Part shown: piece after piece, positions 15,051-28,841 of the stretch
Layout of the letters: every line of letters starts with the position of its first letter
Numbering within the stretch: the stretch's first letter is position 1
Origin: Ceratothoa steindachneri
Lineage: Eukaryota > Arthropoda > Malacostraca > Isopoda > Cymothoidae
DNA: 64,000 bases
Direction of reading: 5' to 3'
Assembly (NCBI GenBank): GCA_963969495.1
Contig: OZ018321.1
Location: 135,905,315-135,969,314, forward strand
Position numbers and translations under genes: made by a program
Notes under the pieces: generated by a model
What the model was told of the DNA's origin: nothing
Databases searched by the model: none
What the model saw: only the letters and a program-made list of their open reading frames with translations

Positions 15051-18000
15051 ATTTGAATTGAGTTTAAAATTTTAAACTTTTTTTATGGTTGCACTTTAGA
15101 AAATAAAAACATGTTTTTGACATTATTATTTTAAAGGCAAATTGCCTTCAAAAAAACTTTGGAAGGCAGAAAGAAAGATACAGAAACCGTGCATTGCAGA
15201 CTATATATCCGTATAGTACAAGATAGAAAGAAAAATGTTTCTGGATTAATTTATCTTTATCTTTATCTTTTAATATCACTTTTCTTTTAATTAATAGGAG
15301 CTCCGGTTTCTTGTCTCATGTGCTTGTTATCTTCTACTTTTTCTTTCTTTATACACACACATATATACATATATATGAAAATCAATTGTGAGTGAACAAT
15401 GTTCAAAACCTTCGTCAGTTCTCTCGACTTTGGAACCTAACATTTCTTCGACACTTTAATTTTCCTTCACTGGAATTTTTTTTAAGAATTTTATGGTTGA
15501 ATTTCCACAAAAAGCGACAATTGGCCTTTAAATCCCTATTTAAGGTGTCAATATTGGCTTTAACCTTTGGCAACTGTGGGCCTTTAACAAAAGTTGTTGT
15601 TGTAAATCCTCACTCTCCACCACCAAAATTAAAATTAGTATAAGGAGTACCTGTAGTCTTTGTACTAACATGCTAATTGGTTATTAAAAAAAACTTCTAG
15701 TGTTCTATTTTTTAAGATTAACTATTCTGAAATTTGAACTCTTTGTTATCCTTAAATATTTCATTATCTCTAATCTATTTAGTTACTTTTCCACCGTATA
15801 ATTTTTCCTTTTTTGTTTTCTAATAAGTTAAACTGCCACGTTGGTCATCCTTCTTTCCTTGCTTTTAGCAATTCAAAAACATGAAACTCTTACTTTTCAT
15901 TCCTTTTCTTCCTCATACATCTTTGGAATGGTATTCCTGCATCCTTTTCTAGTGGCTAGGATGAAATCCTAACGAACGCCTTTATACTTAAAGAAATCCA
16001 AGGAATAGGAGAGATAAATAACGAAAATTTTCAGAATCTCCTTGGAAGAAGTTTACTAAGAGACATGTTTCGAAATTGATCTATTTCTGAAATTAGTTTT
16101 TTCAATACGCGCCCTTCAAGAATATTAGTATTTTCTCCTCCTGATCATTGTAACTTTCATCTCTCTCATAATATAATCCATTTTTATCCAGGAGGCGAAT
16201 TTAAATTTATGCTTTGGATATCCAAATAAGAAGCTTAAATGCATTTAGCCGGCATCTATATGTAGGGATCTTTGCTATAGCAGATTTTCCATTCATTTTT
16301 TTTATTTTTCAAAATCTTTCTACGTTCCGATCTTTTTCCTATCATTATTCTTTTTTGTGGAGCTTTTATTGCCTGCATGGCTCATTATATTAGATGTGTA
16401 TCAACCATTCTTTAAATCTAATGTAAGAAAAAAAATAAGTCAAATAATTGTAAAGGGAGAGCACCATCCCTTCACTCTCTTACTTCCTTAGCGACATTGA
16501 ATGTCTTCTTAACATATTACAAATTTTAATAAAACAACCACATGACCACACAATTTCCTAATAAGAAACCTCTACCATTTAAATGTCATATTTGATTTGT
16601 TAGTATCTCTTCTACACATAATACATATATCGTTTATATCTATTAATATTTCAAACCTATTTGATCAAAAGTCGGATTTACAAAGCAATAAAAATTAATT
16701 AAACGAAATACATTGCAATTACGAAAAGTTGTTTTAACTATTATCTCTTCTTTATTTCATTGATTTACATAAATTGTCCGCTTTATTTGACTTCGTTATG
16801 GCCTATTTCCATTTTAATACATTTTAACTTTAACTTTAATTGCTACACACTTTTTCTGAATTGCAAAATTGTTTCCAAAAGACTTTAATTCCTGGATACG
16901 TTTTCACGGCTCACAAAATGTATGGAAAAATTCAAATTTTACTTGCAAAGTTAATTTCCTAAACTTGTATAGCTTCCTCCAGGCAACCTAATGGATGGAA
17001 AATACAAGTAAGCAAATATTGCCTAAAGTTAAATAATAATCATTTTATTTATTTACTTAAAGATATATCGAGATTACATTATTCCGCAAAGGGTAGCCAA
17101 GGTGATATGGAACTTAATAATTTTAGTACGATCAGCTTTAAGCATATTTAGAGATTAGAAATTAAGCGGCTATAATATTAATAATGTTTATAAATATGTC
17201 CTATAGGTAGACTTTATAGAGGAAACGATATATGTAACTGTGATAATTGAGGATATCTTCATCTTCTAGATGAATTTTATCCCATCCTCTTGCAACCAAT
17301 TCCAAATAGCTGATGACTTCTGGAAATATGTTAAAAATGTTTGCTTTATCTTAAGATCTTGTTTTAATTGGGAAAGTTTTATTAAATAAACATCTCTAAA
17401 TATAAATAAGAAAACTACCAATGATTACGTAAATCTGATCTTATTTACATGTATTTAGGGCTATTTCCCTCTCCTATTATTGAATTTGCTTATTTATATT
17501 TATTCTCTCATCACACTCATAACACAATCTTTTACTAAACTCTCCCATTTAATAAGCATTTTTAACAAAGATAAAGAGAGACAAGAATGGTTTGACTATG
17601 AGAGAATAAGGAGTTTAAGGTATATTTAATATCGAGAATAATAAAACCAAAGAATGACCAGAAAATATATACAAAATCCTTGTTTTTCTAGTTTCATTAT
17701 CCGATATAAAATATGCTTATATAGGTTAGTTTCGTTATATTTTCTCTGCTTTCGATAAACGCTTGAATTATACTAAAACTAAAACAGTTGATTATATTGC
17801 GTATTATTGAGTTTAATTAATCCAATGGTTAACAGTTTATGTTTTTAGATACTTCTTTCTGTAACTTTCATCTGCTTTGATTGTTAATATGAGATTAGAT
17901 GAGCACTAAATTCGATACGCTAAATATATTAATGTAGTGGAGTGAACGCTTATGTAAATTAAAACAGATTATTCGGAAGTCTAGTTGACGGACGTGAGGT

Positions 18001-19920
18001 GAATGTAGAAGTAATTTCAGTAAACTAACACCATAAACTGAAACGCGAATACAGAAAAAAAGTGTTTCCATACCGAGATTATTTTTATTACATCACGTTC
18101 CTTTAAAGAATTCTAGTTAAAACATGTAAATAATATAGGCAAAAACAAACCTTCTTTTTTAAATGAGCATTCTATACAGTCGTTCATAGTACAGGTAGAT
18201 AGAGTTTAATGTATAGATTTAGTAATAAGTTCGGATACGTTAATATTCATGAATGTGTAAACATAATTTGAAAAAAGGAACGTACGGTTTCTTCCACCGG
18301 AAAAGGCCATGGAAAGTTTTCTGACCTCAAAACTAAAGAAGTAATGAAATGCTCAAACAGATGATAAAAAAGTTAAAAGACCTCATTTTCAGAAATTGGT
18401 TTCTGCTTCGAGTGGAGAAAGAGTGTGGCTTAAAGGAACCATTAAACATTATAAAAATAGTGAACCACTAATAAACGCATGCTATGACTTCCTTCTTTTT
18501 AAGCAAGACGTGGGTTTTATTATGAATTTTGAAAGTTAGGATCCTAATTTTATACTTAACTACCGACTCTTACCTTCTCTATTTAGGCTGCACAAAAAAA
18601 AACAGCACTGACAGTAAGAAAAACCAAATATAAAAGAGATGCAGCCTGCTCAATAAAAAAAAAATGAGATCGATCAACCTTATTGCAATACCAAGCCTCT
18701 AAGGTAAATTGCAGCAAAAGGCACATCGACTTTGATTGGAGAGAGGTAACCTTTATATATTTCTTCCTCCTCCTTCCCTTCCCTTGGCTCGAAAGATGAA
18801 GAAGGAGTGTGAGAATGGTCCCAGGCATTCTTATTCGGCCATCGCGTTAATTGGCAATCGTCTTCTCTTTGTCTCAGTGGAAACATTTCTCTGAATAGTC
18901 ACATTTCTAGGTTCCTCCCAATGACCGGATGCCTATCAAAGCAGTTTGGATGGCGATTTCTTATTCGTCTCACTCAGCGCAACTTATGCATAGAAAACTT
19001 TAAACGTGACCGCGAAAGAAAACAAAACAAAGGAAATTCTGTTTCTCTGTTTTCGTCTCCAATTGGCTTTCGGACCATTCTCTCTTTCCCTTTCGAAAAA
19101 GGGGTTTTCTTGAAGCAATCATTCAGATATTTTGGCAAGGGATTGGTTGGTGATTCCAAACATGTTTTATGGCGAGAAACCCCAATCTCTTAAGCTTTTT
19201 GCAGTTTTATCTCTTATAAAAGAGTCGTTGGAATTTATTTCAAGAATTCGATAGATTTATTTAAGCGTACGATAGAAAGAAAGGTAAATTACGTGAGGGG
19301 TCCAGGTTTATAGGGAAAATAAATAAATTCTAATTCTATATTTAAACCAAATAGTTTTTTTTATAACCACTTTGATGCCTATATTTCGAGGGTCAAGGAA
19401 ACCAAATTCATTACAAATGGTGGAAGGTTGATGAGAGTTTTCAAGTCTAACTAGAGCATCTAACACCCTTTAATATCACCTTTTATTTTTTCAGAAAACT
19501 GATAAAAAAAAACAAAGGCATCTTTAATATTTTTTAAGAAGTATACATAAAGAATAGGATAAAGTTAAGAAAGATAAATGTGTGGAAGGGATTAATTATG
19601 TCAAATAACCATAGGTGCATACAGTTAAGCGTTTATCCCTTAATTTGTTTTCTATCATAAAACAATTCGGAAAACCACCTTAAAAATATAAAATATAAAA
19701 ATGCCCAAATTATAAAAGACAAAACAAAATAAAATAAGGAAACCTAAAAAAAATGTCCCTTATAATTTTGCCAATTTTTATATTTTCCGACAGGACTAAG
19801 TTGTAAATTTGGAAATTGAGCATTTTTATTACTTTGGTAAAAGCGCTTCGATAGTGTCCGACTTGACGAGAATTATCACCATCACACCACTGGGCTTCAG
19901 TGGTGTGGTGCGCCAAAACT
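15051..19920. other. AT-rich intergenic DNA, no gene seen
   Basis: Open frames of 60-90 codons occur at about 15.4, 18.6-18.9 and 18.9-19.2 kb, but none shows a domain, signal peptide or gene context. A 10-bp perfect stem (CACACCACTG/CAGTGGTGTG) with a 5-nt loop lies at about 19884-19908. I see no transposon ends. Confidence 0.35.
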
Positions 19921-19924
19921 TTTA

Positions 19925-20285
19925 AAAGCGATATTTATAACTAAAGAATGTTTTAAACAAATGATATTAATGCCTCGAGTATTTACCTTTTATTATACTC
20001 AAATCTTGATAAAGTTTTAAAAACGATATTCACACCCTAAGTATCTTACAAAATATGATATATACACTTCCGCTAACTTTCCAAAAAGATATTCCAGCTT
20101 GGAGAATCTCTCACAATACGATATTCTCAGCTCGAGCACCTCTCACAATGCAAGATTAGAAACTTTCTAAATACGCCCTTCACACCTAGTTTAACTTTCA
20201 AATACGATACTCTAACCTCAAATACTTTTCACTTTATGACATTCACAGCTCAGAAATCATTCAATGTACGATATTTAAAGCCTAA
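19925..20285. repeat. Degenerate 30-40 bp tandem repeat
   Basis: Eight or so diverged units with the recurring core ACGATATTCACA followed by a CTCGAGTATCTTTC-like segment, about 30-40 bp apart. Open frames are absent. This is an old minisatellite. Confidence 0.65.
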
Positions 20286-21919
20286 TAAATTTGATTATAA
20301 TGTAGATTTGACATCTCCCAATTCTTTTTCTGATCACAAATGTCTAACTTGGAAAAAAAATTCAATTTTATTTTTAAATATACCATTAATCTTTGCGTAA
20401 AAATGCTCTTCATTCATTGTAGAGAGAAAATAAAAACTAGAGCCAACCAGATAGCGAAAAAACAAAAGAGACGTATCAACAATAAAAATATAGAGCTCAT
20501 AAACAACTCTAATGTCTAGACAGATACCAACAGCGAGTCATATCATTGCCCTCGAAGATTTGACAAAACCTTCATCGTCCAAAACTGGGTCAAAACACAT
20601 CTTGTGCAATTTTTCAGCCAAAAACACATGATTAAATCAGCCTTAGACAGTAAAGATCTATCATTTCAAGCTGATATAAAAACACTGGGCACAACTTCAG
20701 AATCTTCTTCCACTTCATGATACTATAGATCATGTCACGTGGAGATTTGCCAAACATTGAATCGGAAATCAACTCCCTTTTTTCCTGTTCTCGAATAAAA
20801 GCAATAAATTTAAGATTCATTCAGGATTTTTTTCAATTTATACATTTGTACAACAGAATTTATATTCCTAAATTTGGAGCATTTTGATATCAAACTTTTA
20901 TTGGTCAAGCGGTAATCTGAAAGAACCCTACATCTTTGAGAGTGGAATGAACACAAAATAGATTTAATATTTCTAAAAACAAATTGACAGACGTTTGTAA
21001 ATTTCAAAAGTATTTTGAGAGAGTGCTTATTTTAACCTTCGAATTCTTCTAAATCGATGAAAACATATTTTATATTAATATATTATGTAAACATAGACAT
21101 GCAAATACATATGTGCTAAATATCATTCTCAACAAAATGAGATGTAAAACTAAATATTAAAATAAGAAAACTAAAGCGAAATACAGTAACATTTGAAGTA
21201 TGTCGTGTAATCTTGTTATCTTGTTATGCTTTAACTTTTATCTTTTCACGGAGTTGAGTGATGAACCATAAATCTGCTAGAATGTTACTGAAAAGAGGGA
21301 AAAACACAAGAAGTTTTGAAATGAGGTTCAAGTAACTGTGTAAAATGTTCATCAACCACTTCCATGTGTATTTTACACTTGATGAAAACCTGTACGTGAA
21401 TCGCATCAAAGTGCAACATTACCCATGTTATTTAGGAGATGACACATTGATTTTCCAACGTTTTACTACGTTACATTATCATATATGAAATTAAAGCTCA
21501 TTAAAAGCTCTTTTATTCCTGCCAAAATCATATTAACCTACGGCACCGTTTTTGAGATACAGTGGGCTCTTTCAGAACCTCACCCCCTCCTTAAAACCTG
21601 ATATCACATAAATGGCTATGGAATTACTAAAAATTAAGCATTCGAACTCAATTAACAAGAAAACGATGTACATATGATTTATTTATCATTTGAAATCAGA
21701 TTTCTTTAGTTCCATGAAAATTTATGTTAATGGTGGACTAAAACCTATATTTTTCGGAAAAGGTCAACTATAGGTTTTGTTTTCAGTCTGAAAAAGGGGT
21801 GTTAGATGAAACATAGTCGTGTTCTCAATGCCCTGGAATTGAATTCAATCTATATTCGAATGATGCTAAAAATATAAACCATTTCTCATCGCCATTGTCT
21901 TTTTAGCAAATATTTAAAT
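20286..21919. other. AT-rich intergenic DNA, no gene seen
   Basis: Only short, biased open frames on the minus strand (61-65 codons). Nothing recognisable. Confidence 0.4.
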
Positions 21920-22275
21920 TCGCATGGTATAGTTTTGCGTTTTGTTCACAAATCAACGTTAGAAATCTACGGAGAATTTCCACGAATTTATAAAATTTTG
22001 CATTATCATAATTTTCAATATGTTCTAATCATGTTGCTAAAGCAAAATATATACTATAAAAAGTGTATATAATTTGCAATAAAATGATATAAAAATCAAT
22101 GGTGTAGTTTTTTGTTTTTTTTCACAAATTAACTATAAATATCTAAGAAAAGATTTCCACGAATGTATAAAATTTTGCATTATCTTAATTTTCACTGTGT
22201 TATTCATGTTGGTAAAAGAATAATTATACAATAAAAAGTGCATAAAATTTTCAATAGAATGGAATATAAACCAAA
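21920..22275. repeat. 177-bp tandem duplication, two copies
   Basis: The block around TTTCCACGAATTTATAAAA (21977) recurs as TTTCCACGAATGTATAAAA (22154). The offset is 177 bp, and the sequence on either side also matches (TTTTGCATTATC, then a CATGTTG(C/G)TAAA(G/A) stretch, then ACTATAAAAAGTG / ACAATAAAAAGTG). Divergence is around 20% by eye. Non-coding. Confidence 0.8.
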
Positions 22276-23839
22276 AAATGCGAATTTTGAACGAAAGAAT
22301 TTGAAATGAAAAGTGACTAATGAAAGAACACAACTCCTTTTGAAGTGCGATGTTAGTTTGATATATTCCATAATGATCATTTTGAAATAGATTCAATGCT
22401 AGTAAGAGAACATGATCAGGTCGCTTTCAAAATGCAATCGAATGGCAACTTCTGAAGGCTCATTGGAGCAGTCATAACGTGGATACTTTCTGATACTTTA
22501 AAACCAGCTGTGATATGGCTAGAGCATAATGATTTACTTCGGGCATTATTTCGAACAAGGAATGGTCCCTGGAAGCTCCGCTCGTACTATTAACTATATC
22601 TGGTATATTATTATTTTTTTCTGGTGTATTTCCTTTCATTTTTTTTCATCACACCATGTTTCCTCATACCAAGCTGCTATATTTTATTGCAATTAGTTTC
22701 TCGCTATACATTGTTCAATTATTACCAAGAAAAATAATTAGTTAGGCTGACATTTCATTTTGTGTGTATATGTAGAAGATAATATCTCATGTGTAGAAAA
22801 ATTTAAGTCAGATTCTGAAAGTCATAGTTCTACCTTTCTCTTCGCTTCTTCGTGTCCTTTTTCTCCTCTTTCCACTAAATGAGATGTACATAAATGTATT
22901 TTTCCTGATCCTTTCGCTCTTTCATGAAAGATAATTGATTTTTTATCATTAGCTTGTAGTATCTCAGAAAATATTTTTATTTCTTTTATCGTAAATTGAT
23001 TCTTCAAGAATATACGAATGTGCTTGTATAACATCGGGTCACATAAGTGCATGAAAGATTTTGATACCAACTAAAATAAGTGTCCATTAATTTACTAATA
23101 TATTCTATTGACGTAAATGTTAGGAATTTTCTAGGTATATTGCTGTGCACTGCTCTCTTTAGAAAATGAAGATTATCCTGCATTTCCTTGTTTGTAGCTC
23201 TTCTGGATGCATCATAAAATTTAACCACGTTTTGTTTTTTAGCTATTTTTCTTAATATATACGAATAAAAAATGCGAAATTAACTAATCAAAGAGCAACA
23301 TGAAATAGAATGAATTTCTTATCCAATTATGTTTAAAAATACAGATGTGAAATATGAAGGTTCGAAGGTAAAGGAGGCAAAGCGCTCGTAAGGCAAATCA
23401 AAGATACTGGCCTCAAGAAAGTGTAATGGGTCTTCTGGTTGTGAGGAGAACTGCAAGTTTAACTGGATTCTAGGTTCTTTAATTCTTATTTCTTAAAAGG
23501 ATGCCAGTTTTCATTTAAACTAGAGGTGTGCCTGTAATTATCGATATGTCATCAATTTCTTAGTTCATCTCTTCTGAACGAACTGACATTGGTAGAAAAT
23601 TGAGAGTACTTGCACGTCTTAATTCTATAGTTTCCAGTTCTGTTATCAAGATTCCAATAAAGTTCTTTCTTTTTTTTTAATCGTCGTGAATAAATAAAAA
23701 CTAAGATTAAACCATTCAATTTATTTTACAAAATAGTTTCAATCCATGTCAAAGATCTATCCCCTTCCTCAAATAAAAATTATCTATGCTGTTAGAATAA
23801 ATAACAAGACACCTTAGGAGAATAGCATAATGCTTCCAA
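22276..23839. other. AT-rich intergenic DNA, no gene seen
   Basis: Nothing recognisable. Minus-strand open frames near 22.8-23.2 kb have no domain or context. Confidence 0.4.
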
Positions 23840-24660
23840 GTTTTTCCCACCTCCCTTCAACGTGGGCTGGGTTATCAAACCTTCCCCTTCCGGCCGAAAT
23901 CTGATGGTCTCCCGCCGGAAGAAACCGCCAGCCATTTTAGCTAAACACCGAGTCCCTTCGTCGACTGGTTATCAACAGATGGGAGCCCATCTTCGTTCCC
24001 GATGGTTGCCGGAAGTTTGAAAGGACGAAATGGATTAGCTTGACATCTAATTTACTTCCGGTGCCATGAGAACCTCTTCCGAGTGTCGATTATAAAAGAT
24101 GAATTCTTTTAACCCTCAGTAGTAGAGCTTGCGCAGCGTCTTGCGGAACATGAATTGCCATCTCTTGGTGTAGTAGTAAATCGTCGAAGCACCAAGTCTT
24201 TACAGAGGAGATTGGTCCCAGTTAGGGAGGCTCCTTACTCCGTTAGTCTGCAAGTCAGTGCGGATCCAATCTCGTACTTACGTTCAGAGCCGAAGCTAAA
24301 AACAGCCTCACTCTGGTTCCCTAGGCGAGAAAACTACTTCACGACTTTTCTCCGTGACCCTACGCGTCGATAGGTTACTTCACCTCCCTCTTCTCACAGA
24401 GGCATCCAATATTCCTCGGAGTTCCCGAGCGTGCGGCCCTCTTTAACAAGATGCTCCCATCAACGCCTTCTTCCAGCAGAATCGTGACGGAATTTGGGGA
24501 TCAGGTTGGTCCCTGGAGAACCTACCCCTTAACTCACCACCTTCACTCAACAGCCACATCCAAACATCAGGTTACAAGGTAACTCTTCTCTTTCACCTTC
24601 CCCAACTTCACCGGGAAGGTAACCAGCATTACAAGTGTATAGGGATTTACCTAGTGAATA
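23840..24660 (+). other. GC-richer island with core promoter; possible LTR or 5' region of a retroelement
   Basis: This block of about 0.8 kb is clearly richer in G+C and CpG than its surroundings. It contains a TATA box and a correctly spaced initiator (annotated separately). Downstream is an open frame at 24155-24373 of 72 codons, rich in Arg/Ser/Pro, with no recognised domain. Possible splice donors (AAGGTAACTC at about 24576) lie further on, and an AATAAA sits at about 24879. Abrupt composition edges and a promoter without a recognisable gene fit an LTR or other retroelement promoter. A genuine host 5' exon cannot be excluded. I could not define LTR ends. Confidence 0.35.
24091..24120 (+). 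promoter_or_regulatory. TATA box plus TCAGT initiator
   Basis: TATAAAAG at 24091-24098 is followed by TCAGT at 24116-24120. The A of the initiator lies 27 bp after the first T of the TATA box, the usual spacing for RNA polymerase II core promoters. TCAGT is the typical arthropod initiator. Predicted start is about 24118, plus strand. Confidence 0.5.
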
Positions 24661-24725
24661 GTTATTTACAGGCCAAGTGAGATATCAGAGATTCACTTAA
24701 TTTATCTCTCAAAGCACCTTATTTG

Positions 24726-24753
<28 letters not shown>
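24726..24753. repeat. (TA)n microsatellite
   Basis: 28 bp of uninterrupted TA. Confidence 0.95.
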
Positions 24754-24756
<3 letters not shown>

Positions 24757-24956
24757 TCTTGTTTAGTGTTCATTAAAACTTTATTTTCATATTGTTGTGT
24801 ATCTAACTTCCTTTAGGTCGCTTGCTGGCAAAGTTCCTTCCAATCCCTCCGTAGCCAACCTCTAAGCACTCTGAGTCAATAAACCCATTCAGGGCACGGG
24901 CCGAACGAACGAAGTATAAGGAGTAGTACGACGCCCCCTCCGCATTCGGGATAATA

Positions 24957-24958
<2 letters not shown>

Positions 24959-25018
<60 letters not shown>
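24959..25018. repeat. (TA)n microsatellite
   Basis: About 60 bp of TA. It is directly followed by GACGAGTATAAAAGAGTCGG, so a TATAAAAG lies just outside the repeat at 25026-25033, but no initiator is evident at the expected distance. Confidence 0.95.
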
Positions 25019-25022
<4 letters not shown>

Positions 25023-25033
25023 GAGTATAAAAG

Positions 25034-25859
25034 AGTCGGGTAAAACTCCAACCACCCCTCGACAACACCCGTTAGTTTATCTTCGAGTAAGTTTCTATCA
25101 AACAATCTTTTATCCCTAATCTGATTCTCTAAAATTGAAAAATATGAAGTATACGCTGCCTAACTGCGATGAGTTCAGGATTAATATATTTAATAAAAGC
25201 ATACAGTAGGCTTCAACCGCAAATGAGCGCTTTTTCACTTGTGGCTTATTACTTCTTGATATTTCCTCTCTAAAACGCCACCATCCATCAAATTCTATTT
25301 GTTAATTGATATTAAGGTGAGAAACTTTTCAATTTCCTTAACAGAAGCAAACGTTCTTTCTGTATTTCTTTGCCATTCGCTGAGAGAAACATCCAAACTA
25401 ATGGTGTCTCCCATGATCTGGTTGGTAAATAGTATATTAATATAACGCTTTTACGATAAAAGATATTCTTTGAAGGCACATAAAAGACAGGTCTGGGGAA
25501 AAGCTCTTTTATCACTGATATGGACTATCTAACTTCCGCATTGTGGAAGTGGTAGAACATTTTAGTGAAAGTCTATTTAATGGAAAATTTTTAATGTTGA
25601 GATAGATAATGATACATCCTTGTATTTCTGAATCTAGATTGAGATAGAGTAAATTATAATTACATTCTTGACGATAATTTTGCCTCCGCTTTTAAACGTT
25701 ACATCTTAACTAAGTTAGATAGTATAAAATCAAAGGATATACATCGATTGGACAAAATGATAGAAATCCCATATTAACTAAGCATATTATTAGTTAATAT
25801 CGAATTAATCATCTCTGTGGGAGCAATAACTGCTTCATTACGTCATTAAATAGGTTTAT
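25034..25859. other. AT-rich intergenic DNA, no gene seen
   Basis: Nothing recognisable. Confidence 0.4.
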
Positions 25860-26735
25860 ACAAGTTTGGGTTAGTGTATATCGAAATTATAATCCATTCT
25901 CCAAACACATGTTATTTCAGCTCTTTTAGGGATAGCGGAAGAAGGCAGTTCTTTATTTGCTGCCTCCAAACACTAGCGATGTTCGTTTATGTTAATAATT
26001 GGTAATTGTTGCTCCAATACATGTGTTCTAAATCACTGATGTGCTCTTCTTGCCATTTTCTTTAACAGTTTTAGCTGTATGAATCTGCATATTATCATGC
26101 TGGAATATGAACCATTCTTTATACTTTTGAGGTTAATATGGTTACCCCAAATTGACAAATAGTGCTTAAAAGTAGCCATTCATTGGTTTCACAGAGCCAA
26201 GAGTATCGTTATATAGCCGCCTAATCCATTACAGAACAAAATACATGATTCATAGGTGGCTTCAGGCATCCGAGATTAAAGGCTTTTTATTGCTTCTCCC
26301 ATACCTAAATTCTTTCTGCATAAAGAAAATCCTGAAGTATGATTCGTCAGGGAAAATGACATTCTCCCAGTGGTCCATTTTTTACATATTTTGATATTTA
26401 AGGGCATTTTAGGCGTAGATTAACTTACATGGGAGTAAACAAAAGTCTGGCAATTGAAGCCCATTCATGGTGTCCAGATGCACTGAGCTCTCAATGAACT
26501 GTTTTAATTGAGACTGGTTTAACAAAATGTTGGTTTAGATCTGGAGTCATCTTTGTAAATGCTCTGCATTCTCTGCGAGTTGTACTTTCCTTCCTAATTT
26601 ACACTTCCTAAAGCTAGTTTTTCCTTGGTTTGATCTTTCTAGCATGACTTTAGAGGAATTTTCTCTCGAACCGTTAAATATCTTTGCAGCTTTTGTATAC
26701 CTTAGCCCCCAGCATTTTGTCGTCTTTAAAGTCAA
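25860..26735 (-). pseudogene. Tc1-family transposase pseudogene (copy 1)
   Basis: A DDE transposase for cut-and-paste transposition, now dead. The order on the minus strand matches the family. An N-terminal helix-turn-helix region starts at an ATG at 26735 (AAKIFNGSRENSSKVML, then GRKVQLAENAEHL). A second DNA-binding part follows, reading VSIKTVH and ELSASGHHEWASIARLL. The catalytic core starts with HWENVIFPDESYFRIF, where the first Asp is at 26346-26348. The second catalytic motif reads FQHDNMQIHTAKTVKEN, with its Asp at 26094-26096. The C-terminal part (SVWRQQIKNCLLPLSLKEL) has lost the third acidic residue. Several frameshifts and in-frame stops break it, and the total span of about 875 bp is short of the usual ~1 kb. 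No terminal inverted repeats could be identified. The family assignment is secure; the subfamily is not. Confidence 0.8.
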
Positions 26736-28841
26736 AAAAGTAAAACTTTTTAAAGTTTAATGATAATCATATCTGTATAAAAGTAACATCTTAGTTATTA
26801 GGTAAAATTATGTAAAATTGGGATTCTTATTTGTCAAAACAGCGCAAATATAGTAGGGTTTGTAACATCATCGGTTTCCATTATTTGTACATCCACGCAT
26901 ATATTTTAATAATGTTCTCAACCTCATTATAGTCATGTATATAGATTAAATTTGAAGCCTCTGATGACGAATTTATAAACGTGATTTATAAACAAATCTT
27001 CTATCAATATAATTAGACAATGCAGGAAAACTTTGAGCAAACGTGACATAAACAATATTTAATCATATGTGAAAGTGCTGAAATATAGCATGAAAGAAAT
27101 AAGTTAATAATAATAATAAAAACACCATACCTTTGTACAGTAGTTAGCCCTCAAAAAATGCCTCTCTACCACTTAGATATGCTTTCATGTTAAAGTGGCT
27201 TCTTCAAGGCACTCTTGAAAGACCAGAAGAGAGAGAGGATAATATAGATAACAGTAGTTAATCCCTTGTGAAAAAGTACAGATTTATAAGGCTTAGTTAT
27301 CCTTGCTAATTGTTTTAATACATATTAACAGAAGAAATATATATTCTCTTAATAGCCAAACATAAAAAACAACTTGTAAAAAATGGTGCTCAAATATATG
27401 TCTGTTGTAATGGGCAGATTTAAGCAACTTGAACAAGGAAAGAATTTGGAAATATTAAGTCAACTTGATGGAATTGAACTTAAATATTCACACTATCAAC
27501 ACTTCTTTGAAAATAAAAGTTAGGAATTCTTTTAAACCTCAAATAAACCCATTAATTAGTCCTTTTCGACGATACTCGAATAAAAACACACCAGTTAAAT
27601 TTCAGCAAAGTTTGTCCCTTGCCATTATCTTTAAAATAAATCCTTTACAATAAATATCCTTGATCTTATAGATATATCAGCAATTTTTTAATAACATTTG
27701 CTTTTGATCTCTTGACTACAAAGAAGATCAACCTTTGAGGAAAACTTTCATCTGAGAAAAAGAAAAACAACTTCTCTCGAGAAGAAAGAGAGGATGCGAC
27801 CCCCAGACTTGGAGAGATGGGCATGTAAAGAAATTTTCCTGAAATATCTATCATCTTAGAGATTAACTCAGATACCTTATAACCAAATTACTATTCGCTA
27901 CAATCGTTGCCAGATCAGTGCATATAAAAGAGATGGTAATAATTTTCAATTACTTAATACGTTTTATGATGAAAACAAACAGCATATGAAAATTCTCCTG
28001 TCTTGAAATGCGAGGTTTCTGAGTTGCAGAGATGATGCGCGCCTAAGTATCGCTCGTTGCAGCCATCTTTAGAGTCTGTAAGGCGAAATTGATAGTTGGA
28101 TGTAGCCCTATTATAAAAAAACGATGAAATTGGTAGTTTTTACCACCAATCTACATTTGTTTAATAAGTCTTTTATTTCTCTGTTCTGACCTTTTGATTA
28201 ATATAGGATCCAAGACAAGGGTATCTAGTTCGTATGGCCACCACCGCTTCATTAAAAGCAGATCGGAAAAGATGGAGAATCTTAACTTTTTTCAGATTCT
28301 ATTGTTTTCGGATACGTACTGTCTGTTAATGTTTTTTACTGATTATCTTACTTTTGGTATTTATTAATTGACTTGTAATTTATTCCGCAAAGAAAAATAT
28401 ATCTTGTCTATCTAATTACGGTTATTCTTGTATCGCACTGTGATAAGTAATGTATGTATATTTGTATAGTCTAGAATTTTGATTATTTCTATGATATTAA
28501 CACATATCTAAGTAATTTAACGATGGTAAATTGTCAATAATAAAAGTTTAAATTTTCACTAATTCCATAAAATCAACTAGATTTTTTCCTTTCGCAGTGA
28601 CTGATTTTAATTATTGTGAATTTTTTTTCTGATATTAAAGAACAGACACAATATTCAATATATTTCTTTCAATGAATCAGGATTATTTTTGAAATGGCGT
28701 CAATCACAAAATTCCGAAGCACCCAAACTTATTTTTGTCCCATTTTTGTAGATAAATAAAATAAAATAATGAAAAACTTATTCTTTTCCTCTTTTCTGCC
28801 ACAATATTATCAATCATCTAGCATTTAAACTCATATATATA
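26736..28841. other. AT-rich intergenic DNA, no gene seen
   Basis: Nothing recognisable. Open frames at about 27.5 and 27.7 kb are short and biased. Confidence 0.4.

Noticed and set aside
18583..19193. Cluster of 61-90 codon open frames on both strands
   Set aside because: Mutually overlapping, no domain, no splice or poly(A) arrangement that would link them.
19876..19912. Short hairpin CACACCACTG/CAGTGGTGTG as a terminator or regulatory stem
   Set aside because: A 10-bp stem is easily found by chance in 64 kb, and no transcript or T-run is associated.
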